A stretch of 64,000 nucleotides of DNA from Icerya purchasi (GCA_039619475.1 CM077115.1:176956060-177020059); one strand, 5' to 3'. Numbered from the stretch's first letter, positions 20,581 to 32,012 are shown. Translations and numbers: made by a program. Notes: generated by a model from the sequence alone, not told the origin.

Positions 20581-21474
20581 GAACATGTTAGAGTAGCGGG
20601 GAAGAAATACGGGAAATCGCGGAATACGTAGTTGTAGGATTAAAAATAAGACAATATTCGAAAAGAATTTTAATAATTCGATTGCACAAATTAGTTTTGA
20701 ATTGTAGAAATAAGATTAGAATAAATAAGACGGGACCGAGCGAACATGTGAATATGCGTGTAGACAAGGGTAGCGTAATATAGTGCTTGGTGCGCGTGTG
20801 TTATTGGGATACTAAGAATTTACGTAGCAGGTGTGCGTATGTGTGCGCGAGAGAAAGTGTGTGCAGGTGTGGTTCTAGGAATAGTTGCGGGTGGTGTATT
20901 ATATATATGTGTGTGCGCGTGGGTTTTTGTGTGTGTGTTCTGGGTTTGCGAGTGGTTTTTGGTTACGGTGTGTGTGTTTCGGGTTGGTGGTGTATGGTGG
21001 TTTGATGTAGAGGGGAGCGGAGGCGGGGTGGAGGCGGTGTGAACAGCTTAGGGGAGAGAAAAGGAAAGAAGATAAGCGGGAAGCGAAAAATAGACAGTAG
21101 GCGAACGAAGGAGCAAGAATAAGAGAGAGAAGCAGATGTGATAAGAGATATGCAAAGAAACAATGATGAGGAGGCAGGTGAAATAGATAAGATGCGCAGA
21201 CGTGCTTCCACCGCGCCGCTGCAGGCCTCTAAGGTACGTTTTAAGTTATGTTTATATCGTAATATAAACTATCCGTTTAAAAATGTTGTTAATGTCTTGT
21301 TTTTAGTCTTGGTGCGTTAAAAACTAACAATCTTAAAACAAACAGATAAAGGGGAAAAAGAGAGCCAAGAAAAGGAAGGAAGAAATATAAATAGGATAAG
21401 CTTAGGAAAAAAGGGAAAAAAAAGGTTAAATAAATAAATAAATAAAATATAAAAAAAAAAAAAAAATATAAAAA
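20581..21474 (+). other. Unusually long inter-ORF spacer, GT-rich, with an intron-like segment
   Basis: About 895 bp separate ORF1 from ORF2. The stretch 20780-21010 is dominated by GTGTGT/GTGCG words. A purine-rich tract follows (21040-21170). At 21234-21306 the sequence AAG/GTACGT ... TTTTTAG/TC looks like a 73-nt intron. The short frames here (60-82 codons) have no recognisable domain. An A-rich run (about 21450-21470) directly precedes the ORF2 ATG. Confidence 0.5.
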
Positions 21475-24400
21475 ATGATTATAAAATTAAATATAGCACA
21501 CATAAACATTAGATCAATGAGGAAAAACTGGGATGAAGTAGAGATATTAGAGGCAAGACAAGAATATGATATATTAATTTTAGGGGAGACTGCGTATTAA
21601 TCACTCACTTCTGCCCTCTTCACGTTTTCGTTTTTCCCTGTCCCCTTCTCCCGATTGTCCCCTTCATAATTCCATCTCTCCTCTCATATGTGATGCAAAC
21701 CACATCTTCTTTGAATGCCCTGCCCTTGATTCCGAGCGCTCTGTTTTGTACTCGAAAATCTTGGCACTGGGTCTTCCTGCTCCGTATAATTCTTCTTTTG
21801 TCCTTTCCTTTCCATCTCCAGATATAATCCCTGTACTCCAATCTTTCCTAAGCTCTATTTCTAATCGTCTGTTTATTTAACCCCTTCCTTAATTTCTGTT
21901 GTTGTTGGGTCAATGCCGCTGGCGCGCCCAAAAAAAAAAAAAGAAAAAAAAAAAAAAAAAATAGGGGAGGTAGATATAAAAAAGGACGAAATAAATTTAT
22001 ATAATTTAGAAGGTTATGAGAAATGTCACAATTTAGATGCAGAAGGGGTAAAACATGGGATTGTGATATACATAAAGGGGGACAAAAATATACAAACTCA
22101 AATTAAAAACAAAAATGTGGAAAATGCGGAATGTGTAATAATTGAAATAACTTGGTATGAGGAAAAACTATTTCTATGGGCGTTATACAGATTCACATCA
22201 GGAAAAGCAAACAAATACATTAAAGAAATAAAGGAGATTGACAAAAAATACATGGAAAACTGTTCTACTATATATATATAGGAGACATAAATATAAATAC
22301 TGGAAAACACAACTCAATAGCAACAAAATACATGAACACAATGGCAGGAATGGGTTATGAAAGCAATTTAGAAGGATACACAAGAGAAGAATGGAGAGAA
22401 AACAGGTTCACACAAACCAAAATCGACCATATATAGACTAAAAAGAAGAAAAGGAACATCGACTTCGAATATTATAATACAGATATTAAAATAGCAGATC
22501 ACAGCATGATAGTGTGTACAGTAAAAATGAAGATGGAAAAAACCGGAGGAAAACAAATGGAATTAAACAGAAGTTTTTTAATGGAAAATAAAGTGAAAAA
22601 CGAACTAAGACCCATAAAGTGGGAAGGGTAATCAGATAAACTGGACGTTGAAAATTTATACAAAAGCATAAAAGAAAAATTTGAAAAAGTATATAAAGAA
22701 TGTAGGCAAACAAAAAATACGTCAGGAGAAGGAAAAATACAAAGGAAGAAAGAATGGATGACGCAAAAAATAATTGAAATGATAAAAAAAAGAGACAAAT
22801 TGTACAAAAAAGTAAAAAAGAATAATCAAAATATTGAGTTAAGATGAAAATACAATAAATTCAGAAACCAAGTGAATGCAGAAATAAGACGGCAAAAAGA
22901 CATGTTTGTCGGAAAAAGTTTTAAAGTGGCACAGGGGGATATCAGGAAAACTTGGTTAAATATAAACAAGATTATAGGAAAACAAAAGAGCCTAGGAGTA
23001 GATGAAACCATAAATAAAAACTTTGGCAAGGAACAAGAAGCAAGAGAAATTGCAGATAAATTCAGTAAAGAATTCAAAAATGGTATAAAAAACTAGAACA
23101 CAAATGTAATAAAGTGCTATTAGAAAAAAGAGAAGAAGATGAAGTAAAAGTAAACATGTACTTACCTAAAGCAAACGTAGAACAGGTGGGGAAAATAATC
23201 GATGGATTAAAGGAAACAAAGGCCACCGGAATCGATGGAATAAGAATAAAAGATATAAAAACAGTAAAAATATGCATATAGTGAAGGAAATTACTAAGCT
23301 AATTAATCAGACGTTAGAAGAAGGGAAAATACCAAATGGGTTAAAAATATCGAAAACGAGACCAATATATAAAAAAGGAAAACACGGTGAATATGAAAAC
23401 TATAGGCCAATTGCTGTAAGCAATGTAATTGCAACAATATTAGAAAAGTACGTAGCAAATAATCTAACGAAGTACCTACAAAAAAATAGGATAATTGACA
23501 AAACACAATACGGATTTCAAAAAGGAAAATCCACATCGAAAGCAATCGGTGAGCTTACCGAAAAAATAAGAGATAGCTTTGGAGAGGGAAAGAAGGTGTT
23601 GATAACGTTCATAGATCTTAGTAGAGCATTTGAAACGGTTGATCATAAAATAATCATAAACACATTAGAAGATATAGGAATAACGAATAGTTTGAAAAAA
23701 TGGTTTCAAAGTTATTTAACACAAAGGAAAACATGCGTAAATATCTTAAATGTGCAAAGTGAAAAAGAGGAGATGGATGTAGGAGTTCCGCAGGGTAGCA
23801 ACTTAGCGCCAATACTGTTTATTATATATACAAATGGTCCATATAAGGAATTAAGTTACAGTGAGGTAGTCTCGTACGCGGATGATATAGCAATAGTTAC
23901 GTCACATAAAGATGTTAAAGAGGCAGAAATAAGGATGCAAAAGATCAAATAACAATAAGTAAATGGACACACGATAAAAGTCTAAGAATAAATGTAAAAA
24001 AGACTAATGGTACTGCGGAAAAATAGAGACAGCTCTGATTTGTATTGTCCAAATATAATAATGCACTCAAATGAATGTGTATACTCAATGGGGGAAAGAC
24101 GCGAATGCGAAATGAAAAATTGTCAAAAGTTAGACACAGTAACGCAGTGTAAACATTTTTGGACAGTAATGATGGACCAACACTTAAGATGGGACATACA
24201 TATGGAATACATTGCAAAGAAAATAAGAGCAGTTTTACCAGCTTTATATACATTAAAGAAATATGCAACAAATGAAACATTAAAAGTAGTTTATTATGCG
24301 CTAGTAGAGTCGAGGATAAGATATGGAATTCAGGCGTGGGGAATGGCGAGAAAAGCATACCTGGGGAAAATAAATAAACTGCAAATTAAATGCTTGAAAT

Positions 24401-24760
24401 TAATAGGAAATCATAAAGGAGAGACCGATAGTGAAATAATTAAAAAAGAAAACGTAATGAGCATAAGAGGAATGTACTTATTACTGAAGATATCGGAGTA
24501 CATATCAGCAGAAAAGAAAATTGAATTGGAGGAAAGAATAAACATAGAATACGAGTTGAGGGGAAACTGCCGTTAGCAAGAACAAAGATGGGGGAGCAAA
24601 CGGATAAATATATTATAACTCAGATGTTGAATAAAAACCCAAAGAAATAATAGAGAAAGAAAAAATAGGAGAAGAAAAAGGAAAATAAAGGAATGGCTTC
24701 AGGAAGAAGAAAATATAAAAAAAATAATAAACATAAAATAAAAAGACAAAGCGCAACAAA
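21475..24760 (+). pseudogene. Family A ORF2: endonuclease and reverse transcriptase, interrupted
   Basis: The start is the ATG at 21475 (MIIKLNIAHINIRSMRKNW, with the endonuclease Asn in HIN). The frame is cut at 21588 by the nested family C scrap and resumes at 21970 (EVDIKKDEI). Endonuclease landmarks are HGIVIYIKG, IGDININ near 22285 and ADHSMIVC near 22498. The linker carries KEWMTQKIIEMIKKRDKLY. The RT runs 23160-23952: IYKKGKHGEYENYRPIAVSN, FIDLSRAFETVDH, GVPQGSNLAPILF and SYADDIAIV, with YADD at 23875-23886. The C-terminal part (24007-24576) has a YGIQAWGMARK thumb-like segment, then shifts near 24575. At least three stops (22437, 22630, 22845) and several shifts break it. No RNase H is visible. 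Confidence 0.8.
21589..21961 (+). mobile_element. Family C 3' fragment nested in family A endonuclease
   Basis: A 5'-truncated insertion of 373 bp is flanked by TAGGGGAG at 21581-21588 and 21962-21969. It ends in a long A-rich tail (about 21931-21961). The plus-strand frame reads CDANHIFFECPALDSERS and ALGLPAPYNSSFVLSFPS, then FLSSISNRLFI and stop. This is the zinc-knuckle end of family C ORF2, closest to the scrap at 52.9 kb. Confidence 0.8.
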
Positions 24761-24910
24761 AAAACTAGAAAAAAAACAAAAAACTTTGAATATTGAAAAT
24801 AGAAATAGATTATTAATTATTGATAAATAAAATAGATAGATTAAGTAAATATTACACGATTATGTATATGTATAAGTTAATTTAAGATGGTAAAATGTCA
24901 AATAGGATAA

Positions 24911-24939
24911 TTCGTCGACAAGCGTTTTAGCTTGACGAA
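24911..24939 (+). other. 3' UTR hairpin of family A, second copy
   Basis: TTCGT (24911-24915) pairs with ACGAA (24935-24939). The CGA bulge is kept, and CAAGC (24919-24923) pairs with GCTTG (24930-24934) around a GTTTTA loop. Relative to 3834-3858 two outer C-G pairs have become T-A, so the fold is preserved. Confidence 0.6.
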
Positions 24940-24990
24940 AATTTTTGTATGTGAAAAATTATAAATACATATTTTTCAAAAAAAAAAATG

Positions 24991-25370
24991 ATCAAATATT
25001 GAAATTAGAATTTTTGAAATTATAAATTATAAACCCACCCACCGGTTTAATACCACTCTATTTCACATTCCATAAAATAAAACCCATTTGATTTGTTCCC
25101 GCATTATAATTATTCAGGAGTAACGGTCAAAAGAGTAAGCAACCGTCATAGGAAATGATATGTATGTAAACGATAATTTTTTAACTAGAAGTTAGCTGAA
25201 GAGATATTTGAAACCTTATGGCGCCGCGTATAATTTAACGAGTGATAACTTGTTCAGGTAAGAATTGAAAACAGTTGCACCCGAATATTTCACCTGTAAT
25301 CTTGTATGATATTTAAAGACCTGGGAATTAACAAAAATAGTAATAATAACACTGCTAATAATCCTATATA
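24991..25370. other. Unassigned DNA between family A and the Tigger-like element
   Basis: No coding or repeat feature recognised. The last bases, TATATA, form the TA target of the next element. Confidence 0.4.
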
Positions 25371-26202
25371 CAGTAAAACTTCTATTAACGGACACTTCTA
25401 AATAGCGGACATTTCCTAATAGCGGACAATTTTAAAATCTCCGGCATTTTCCCATAAGACACAATATGAAAATATTTCCAAATAACGGACGTTCCCAATT
25501 ACGGACGCGGACACTTTAACAAGTATGATTTTGGAAATTCGATTTTTATTAAACAGACAAAGTTTGTCAAAAAAATTCTATTAGTGCCTCAGATTATTGT
25601 TTAATGGATGAGGGATTGCCTGTGGAAAATCCACGTACTGACATAAATAAATTAGCATCTGAATTCATGCAACCACAAAATCCATCCGACGATGCATGAT
25701 GAAGTAGACTGCGATGACAATAATGTTTATGATGGCGAAGAAGAGACACAACCACTAAAGTTGACTGTGAAACTTTAAATAATGTTAACTCGTTAGTTGT
25801 TATTGGAAAACTAAAAAATCGTATTTCATTCGTAAAGCTGATGCTGAAGGTTTAAAAATGATATCCGAACTGCGAGTGCATGTCGAATCGCGGAATTTAA
25901 ATGAAAGAAACAAACAAAGTGAAATTACGAATGTTTTCATACAAAACTGAAATATGTTCGATACGCTAGGATTTACAATATGTGTTAAAAAAAATATATA
26001 TATTTTGAACCTAAGTGATTAAAATTATAGATTATCTTGCGTTCCTAAAAACAAAAAGTGATTTATACTCTATTGCCTAACTTGTTCATTCTGGAATACA
26101 AAAGTAAACTGTACATACATTATTATTCCCCATTAGCGGACGCTTCTTAATACCGGACAAGTATTTTGATTCCGCACTGTCCGTTATTCAGAAGTTTCAC
26201 TG
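25371..26202 (+). mobile_element. Tigger/pogo-like DNA transposon, 832 bp, decayed
   Basis: The terminal inverted repeats begin CAGTAAAACTTCTATTAACG (left) and, read inward, CAGTGAAACTTCTGAATAAC (right), each at a TA. Just inside both ends are repeated AATAGCGGACA-type words, a subterminal pattern familiar from Tigger-type elements. A broken plus-strand frame near 25840-25950 reads LKMISELRVHVESRNLNERN and SEITNVF. This looks like the C-terminal tail of a pogo-type transposase. The DDE domain is missing, so this is a non-autonomous deletion derivative. Confidence 0.65.
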
Positions 26203-26208
26203 TATATA

Positions 26209-27895
26209 CAGTGGGTCATATTAATATTGGAACGGTAGGTTTGAAATTAAGACTTATCAAAAAAAAAAAGGAGGAAAAAGCTTTTAATTCAAAATTTATT
26301 CAAAAACAGGAAAAATAAACACCATCTCTTATAATACATGTGAAAAAGAAAACAGAAAAAAAAAAAAAGAAACACAGCCGCTGTGCAATGAACACAGAAA
26401 GTAAGAATTTGCCCGTCACATTAATATTGGAACGGTAAAGCGCCGGAAAACGTGTACAAACCTGTGCAACGTGAGTCATGTGAAGTTGGACTTTCCCTGG
26501 TACGGACTAGCTACGTACATAATACAAAATAATATCGACCCGCAGGCAACAGTAATGAAACAAAAATCGCTAAATATTTCGTTTGATAAGCGCAATTACT
26601 GATTTATCATCATGGAAAAACGTTCGTCATATTCGACCAATTGGAGGTCGTTAGTGAACCTACCGAAAACGAGCGTGTTTAATATTCTTCGACGATTTAA
26701 AGATTGAATCGCTTCCATTCCGCAGAAAGGTAAGCTGGAAAAACTTTCAATTCGGCAGAAGCGGCTAATAATGCACGAGGTGAAATGTAACCGAAAAGAA
26801 AGTGCTCCGAAACTAGTCACGCTATTATACGAGAAGGCTGGAAAATAAGTTTATTCGGAGACTCAATTCGGAAACTCAATTCGGAAACTCATTAAGAAAC
26901 ATCGGTACAATTCACGAATTTCGCGTAGCAAACCACTCATTTCCAAAATTAATCAGAAGAAGCGCCTCGATTTTGCTTCGAAATATCAGTTGGCCTCTGA
27001 AACTTTCTGCAATGATGTAATCTTTACTGATGAGTCCAAATTTAATATTTCCGCTAGTGATAGGGAAGCAAAGGTGTGGCGACAGCCGAATACAGCATTC
27101 GACCGAAAACATGTTCTTCTAACAGTGAAACATGGCGACGGACATGTAATGGTTTGGGGGGATGTTTTTCAGCGGTTGCAATAAGTTCTTTAGTATTTAT
27201 TGAAAGAAAGATGACTGCTGATATGTAAATCGACATACTGTGAAAAAATCTGCATATCAGTGCCGAAAAAATGAAGATCCGGAACAGCTTTAAACTATAC
27301 GAAGACAACGACCCTAAGCATAAAGCTTATAAAACGCGTTCCTGGTTGCTGTTCAACTACCCGAAGATCCTGGAAACGCCACCGCGGTCCCCGGACTGCA
27401 ATTCAATCGAAAATTTATGAGACTACTTAGATCAAAAAATACGCGAACGCCATATTTCGGGCAAACAAGAGCTGCAAACTCGATTAGAAGAAAAGTGAGC
27501 GAAGATTCCGAGGAATTACCTCCAGAAATTGAAATTAGTTTCTTCAAAGCCGCGCCGCTTGGAGGCAACCATTGCGGCCCAAGGCTTCAATACCAAGTAT
27601 TGATTTTCGTTTATTAGGTGATTTGTTGTCTTTTTGGGAAGCCATTTTCCGTTCTTTTAATTACCGTTCCAATATTAATGTGACGACGGTCAAATTCTTA
27701 CTTTCTGCGTTCATTGTACAGCGGGGCTGTGTTTCTTCTTTTTTTTTCTGTTTTCTTTTTCACATGTATTATAAGTGATGGTGTTTGTTTTTCCTGTTTT
27801 TAAATAAATTTTGAATTAAAAGCTTTTCCCTCCTTCTTTTTTTTGACAAGTCTTAATTTCAAACCTACCGTTACAATATTAATGTGGCCTCACTG
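26209..27895 (+). mobile_element. Tc1-like DD34E transposon with long IR/DR terminal repeats, 1687 bp
   Basis: TA flanks both ends. The terminal inverted repeats are about 230 bp (26209-26440 and 27661-27895). Each holds an outer copy (ATTAATATTGGAACGGTA near 26219-26237) and an inner copy (CATTAATATTGGAACGGTAA near 26418-26437) of the same motif, about 200 bp apart, mirrored at the right end. Both repeats also match through the AAAAGCTTTTAATTC and GCACAATG/CATTGTAC regions. The transposase gene between them is broken by stops and shifts. It directly abuts the Tigger-like element. Confidence 0.9.
26612..27603 (+). pseudogene. Tc1-like transposase (DD34E), inactivated
   Basis: The ATG at 26612 (MEKRSSYSTNWRSLVNLPK) starts a helix-turn-helix region: TSVFNILRRFKD, a stop, then LEKLSIRQKRLIMHEVKCNRKESAPKLV. 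The catalytic core shows VIFTDESKFNISASD (first Asp codon 27029), HVMVWGD, EDNDPKHKAYKTRSW (second Asp, 27304-27306) and SPDCNSIENL (Glu, 27409-27411). The last two are separated by 34 residues, the DD34E spacing of Tc1. The Trp expected after IENL is a TGA at 27418-27420. Total length is about 330 codons, normal for the family. At least five other stops and a shift near 27180 mean no active enzyme. Confidence 0.85.
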
Positions 27896-27897
27896 TA

Positions 27898-28738
27898 TAT
27901 AAATTTATTTCGCGTATCTCGGAAATGGCTCTAACGATTTGGATGAAATTTGCACACTAGGGGGATTTTGAACCAATAAATCGATCTGTCAAGGTCTAAT
28001 TCATAGCAAAATTCGGTTTCGCGAGTTTTAAATGGGTTTTAATGTTTTCAGTATGATACGAATCAGGGTTGGTGGCGCGATCTTTCGACGACGATCTAAT
28101 AGATAATTTGTTTTGTCTTTAGTATTATTTTTTGATTTTCGAACTCGTCGAGCTAACGACTTGAGAACACAAAGGCGAGCGACGAGCAGAAGCGAACAAT
28201 AAATACTCGTAGTGCAAAGAACAGGCGAACGCGTAATTCCAGATACCTGGAAACGGCGAGAAACGAATAGGAAAAAAAAAGGCACTGGTCTTGGCTCCCG
28301 GCCGATCAGCGGGCAGTCACATAACGGCGGTTCGAAAATCATGCGCTGCGCATGCAATAAATATATATGTATATATAACAAAAAAAAAAAAAAAAAAAAA
28401 ACCAGAAACAAATCAAAAATATTGACAGCTCATTTTTAATTTTTTTTGTATTAATTTCATATTTAAATATGGAAAAAAAAACTGCTTTTTAATAGCTACT
28501 AAACAAAAAAAAAAAAAAAGAAAAGAAAATTGGTTAATAAAAAAAAGGAGGACTTTGCTTATTGATATACGAATATTAAATGTTTTGCGTATTTATATAT
28601 TTGTTTGCCAAAGTGAATTACTGAGAATATGTTGTGCATATTTTAAAAAAACCCTTATTTGCAATATACCCTTATTACATTTTGCAATAATTATTCGGAA
28701 ATTTTTTTCAATTAATTGGAAAACAGCTGATCACAGGT
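27898..28738. other. Unassigned DNA with A-rich tracts
   Basis: No gene recognised. Poly(A) runs occur at about 28380-28400 and 28505-28520. The first could be the tail of a short retroposed sequence spanning about 28040-28400, but I cannot identify it. Confidence 0.4.
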
Positions 28739-28739
28739 G

Positions 28740-29575
28740 AAATTACAAGTCACTTTTTATTTATTTTTATAAACCGACAGATAAAGCTGACGATGACCCT
28801 GTATACCTAAAATTTAATTCTTCTAATAAAAAAACGTATAGAAATATATTCATAAAATTTTCCAACCATCCGGAAAGCAAATTCAAAGAACCTCTACATT
28901 TTTTCAAGGCTGCGCCCAGCGTCCGTTCGCCAATTCAGTGCAGTAAATGCTTCCTTTTTGGGCATGTAGGTAAGTTTTGTCGGAGTTCGCGAGACATTTG
29001 CGCACAATGCTCTGGAAATCATCTTTCTACTGCTTGCGACCAGTTATCCTCAGCACCCATCTGCCGTAACTGTAAAGGAGACCACTTGTCTACTGATCGT
29101 CGATGCCCGGAATGATTACGCCAAAGGGATATTAAAAAAATGATGGCCTACGAGAATATTGCGCTTTTACTTATGCGGATTACGCAGCCACTGTTCCTTC
29201 TACCTTCTCCACTGTAAAATATCCTATTAATCTTCCCCCTCCTCGTCATCTGCTAGATATATCCGTCGTTTGTTACCAACCAAACATATCTCTGAACCTC
29301 GTCCAAATTTCACTCCCCTTCCAGTCAATCATCAGCCAATCCCGGAGAGGAGTTGAGCTTTAAAAAATTCAGACATTAGTCAATTTGAACCTCAGTCCAA
29401 GAACAACGCTGTGCCCATAGAAACATTGTATTCCGGTATCATGGAGCTGCTCACTAAGCATAATATTACTTTATCCTCACACTTTGAAACTTTTCTGTTG
29501 TCTTTTCTTCGAAATAATTTCTTATTTATCTCCCTGGGTCAATATGAACTCAATGCTATCTTTTAGCGATCATGC
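28740..29575 (+). pseudogene. Orphan non-LTR ORF1 with three zinc knuckles
   Basis: The frame enters without a start codon as KPTDKADDDPVYLKFNSSNK and FIKFSNHPESKFKEP. It then shows three knuckles between 28939 and 29106: CSKCFLFGHVGKFC (CX2CX4HX4C), CAQCSGNHLSTAC (CX2CX3HX4C) and CRNCKGDHLSTDRRC (CX2CX3HX6C). A TGA follows directly (29113-29115). The reading continues in broken form as IKKMMAYENI, YADYAATVPSTFSTVK and LYSGIMELLTKHNIT. This is the C-terminal half of an R1/Jockey/I-group ORF1, a nucleic-acid-binding protein. No ORF2 follows. It may be ORF1 of family C, which is otherwise seen only as 3' ends, but that is a guess. Confidence 0.7.
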
Positions 29576-30183
29576 TGGTCTCCTCCGATGTAGAGTTGCT
29601 TTCTTTCTTCTCCTAAATATTTCATAAGCTTGTCGTTTGTAGCTGCCGTTTGAATGATGGATAAACAATCACTTTGCTTTTTTGAACGGAAATTGCGAGC
29701 ACTGCTTCGTAGTCGCAGCCGTAGAGCGAAATAGCGATTTCTTGTTTCTTTACATCGGGTACTGTGGGCACTGCTTTGCAGTTGTGGCTATATTGTTGGA
29801 TGAGGATCTTTTTGTGGACGCTGCCCAGCAATCGCAATCAACGATAACTACTTCTCTTTTGATGCTGATTACATTGCATTTAGTTTTATATCATAAACAG
29901 GTAAAACAGCTAGCAGGACATGAAAGCTTCCCTTTCCTCTAGAACATTCCTCATATTTTTTCTCTGTACATTTATTCCCTTCGGACTGCTAGTTACACGG
30001 GTTCTAGTATCGATTTTTTTCTGAATCCTTTGTTATTTCCTCATAGTAGTTCTGACCGTCTTCTTTTTCCCTGAATAACTCTCCTAGCGACCTCATTTTC
30101 TTTTCGTCCTACATTTTTCTTTCTTGACCGGTAATCGTCCGTACTAAAAAAAAAAAAAAAAAAAAAAAAGATTTTTTTTTTAC
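29576..30183. other. Unassigned DNA ending in poly(A)
   Basis: A 20-plus A run (about 30146-30168) suggests the 3' tail of a retrotransposed sequence ending here. Its body (29610-30140) contains an 86-codon frame (29682-29942) with CEHCFVVAAV and CGHCFAVVAI repeats, without known homology. Confidence 0.4.
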
Positions 30184-30432
30184 AATAAATTTGAATGTTG
30201 AGTTTGCGAAAGTGTCGGTACTTATGTTGCGCGTTCATTTCTTATCTCGTTTTTCGTTATCGTTCGTCTTTTTAGATCTTATCGTGCTATTTATTTCTAT
30301 ATTCATTTACCTGGATTGCTGTCGGTGAGATAAAACCAATTTATCATATAAAATTATACAATATACAGTTATTAAATCAAACGTACACACATCTGCACTT
30401 ATCACGCATGCACGTATGTTACCGTTGCCGAC

Positions 30433-32012
30433 ATGCAGCCGGTGATTGTAACTACGTCGCATTACACCAACCCACACACACTATCTTCATATCATTCACA
30501 GCCGTCGTTATCATCGCCATTATATACAAATGTTGCTAGTGTCGCTGCACCATTACTACCGCAAAGCCATCTTGTACACCCCGACATTAACAACACGACC
30601 GCAACTTTATCTACATCGATTGTTTCTTATCCGCATCAAAATGTTGTTTATCAGGTACCACAAACGTATTACCCTATAACTCCGAACACGCATTTCGTTC
30701 CTTTTCGTAATAATGTTCCTTCGTCCCAAATTACCGATGATCATACAAGATACGAGGACATAGCCGACGACAACAACACGATATTATCTAATTACTCGGA
30801 GGACGCATTATCGACATCGTCGCGGGTGGATGAACACATGGAGAACGACTGGCAGATTCCAAAAAAGAAAGCTAGGAAAAGACCATTGAACCACCAACAA
30901 GTAAATCATTTACGTATGAAACAAAATAGGTTTAAAAACTTGCAAATCGAAGACAAAGTTACACAAAATGAGAATTCGATTGCACAGCCGGCTAACAATG
31001 TAACAAAAGAACCTTCTCCGCCGCCTATATTCGTACACGATATAATTAATTATTCGGGAATGTTGAAAAAAATTACAGACATATTAGGGAAACAAGACTT
31101 TAAAGCAAAATCCTTGAAAGATAACGCTGTCAAAATCAACGTACACTCTCCTGACGATTACAGAAAAATAATCCAAACATTCAAAAAAGAAGACATTAAC
31201 TACCACACTTACCAACTAAAATACGAAAGAGCGTATAAAGTCGTAATTCGGGGTTTACATCCCTCTTTCACAAACAGCGACATTACGCAGGCTCTCGAGG
31301 AACAAAGATTTCAAGTCAGGTCTGTCTTTAATATTAAAAATAAAAAAACTAAAGAACCTCTGCCTCTACATTTCATCGAGTTGGAGCCGACCGATGACAT
31401 TAAACGTATATATGATCTCGACTTATTATTACATTCAAAAATTAGAGTAGAAACACCTCACGTAAAAAGAGACATAGCCCAATGTACTAGATGTCAAAAG
31501 TATATATGGGACACACACGATCATTTTGTAATCGGCCCTATAAATGCGTCAAATGCGCCGGTGATCATACTCGTAATTCAGCTGACTGTAAAAAAGGAAA
31601 AGACTTACCGCCGAAGTGTGCGTTATGCGCGCAGCAACACCCTTCTAATTATAAGGGATGCGAGGTGTATCAAAAATTATACAATGCGAAATACAACGCA
31701 GAGCAGGCGCTCACTGACAAATCGAATCTTCCCGCAAGTTACAGTAATGTTACGCGTGATATTATCCCTCAAAATGGGCATAAACCTCAGTTATCGTATG
31801 CGAAAGTTACGTTAGGGGCCAACGGCGCTAATACAATGCTTAATCTTAGTGATAATGTTTATAACAGTGTTGGTTTCCAAAATGGTGGCGTTAACGAAAG
31901 TAATAACCGCTTCACACCTAACTCGCCTACCGGTATAGATGTAATATTAAATACATTTTTAAACGAATTTAAAAATATGTTTCAACAGTTAATGATTATC
32001 AGAATACTATGA
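30433..32012 (+). pseudogene. Jockey ORF1 (gag-like, PRE/C2HC and zinc knuckles), one frameshift
   Basis: ATG 30433 opens a Pro/Ser/Thr-rich N terminus and a basic IPKKKARKRP segment (about residue 137). Next comes a folded region (about 205-350: YRKIIQTFKKEDINYHTYQL, YKVVIRGLHPSFTNSDI, LHFIELEPTDD), the PRE/C2HC domain of Jockey nucleic-acid-binding proteins. At about 31498 a few extra bases in a TATATATG run shift the frame inside the first knuckle (CTRCQKY / GHTRSFC). The correct frame continues to 32012 with CVKCAGDHTRNSADC and CALCAQQHPSNYKGC. The tail frame to 31815 in the original phase is spurious. Without the shift the protein would be about 525 residues. Confidence 0.85.

Larger units (their letters stand above)
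19570..24990 (+). mobile_element. Family A (CR1/L2-like) non-LTR retrotransposon, nearly complete
   Basis: It has a 5' leader (about 19570-19766), ORF1 (19767-20580), a long GT-rich inter-ORF spacer (20581-21474), ORF2 (21475 to about 24750), a 3' UTR with conserved hairpin, and an A-rich end near 24980-24990. A 373-bp family C scrap is inserted in the endonuclease (21589-21961). The C-terminal tail and RT motifs fit the CR1/L2/Kiri group, though clade placement needs a tree. The 5' limit is estimated and no TSD was identified. Several stops and shifts make it inactive. Confidence 0.8.

Noticed and set aside
28028..28411. 127-codon minus-strand frame with a Phe-rich start
   Set aside because: The start is the translated poly(T) run and the rest has no domain. 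Considered spurious.
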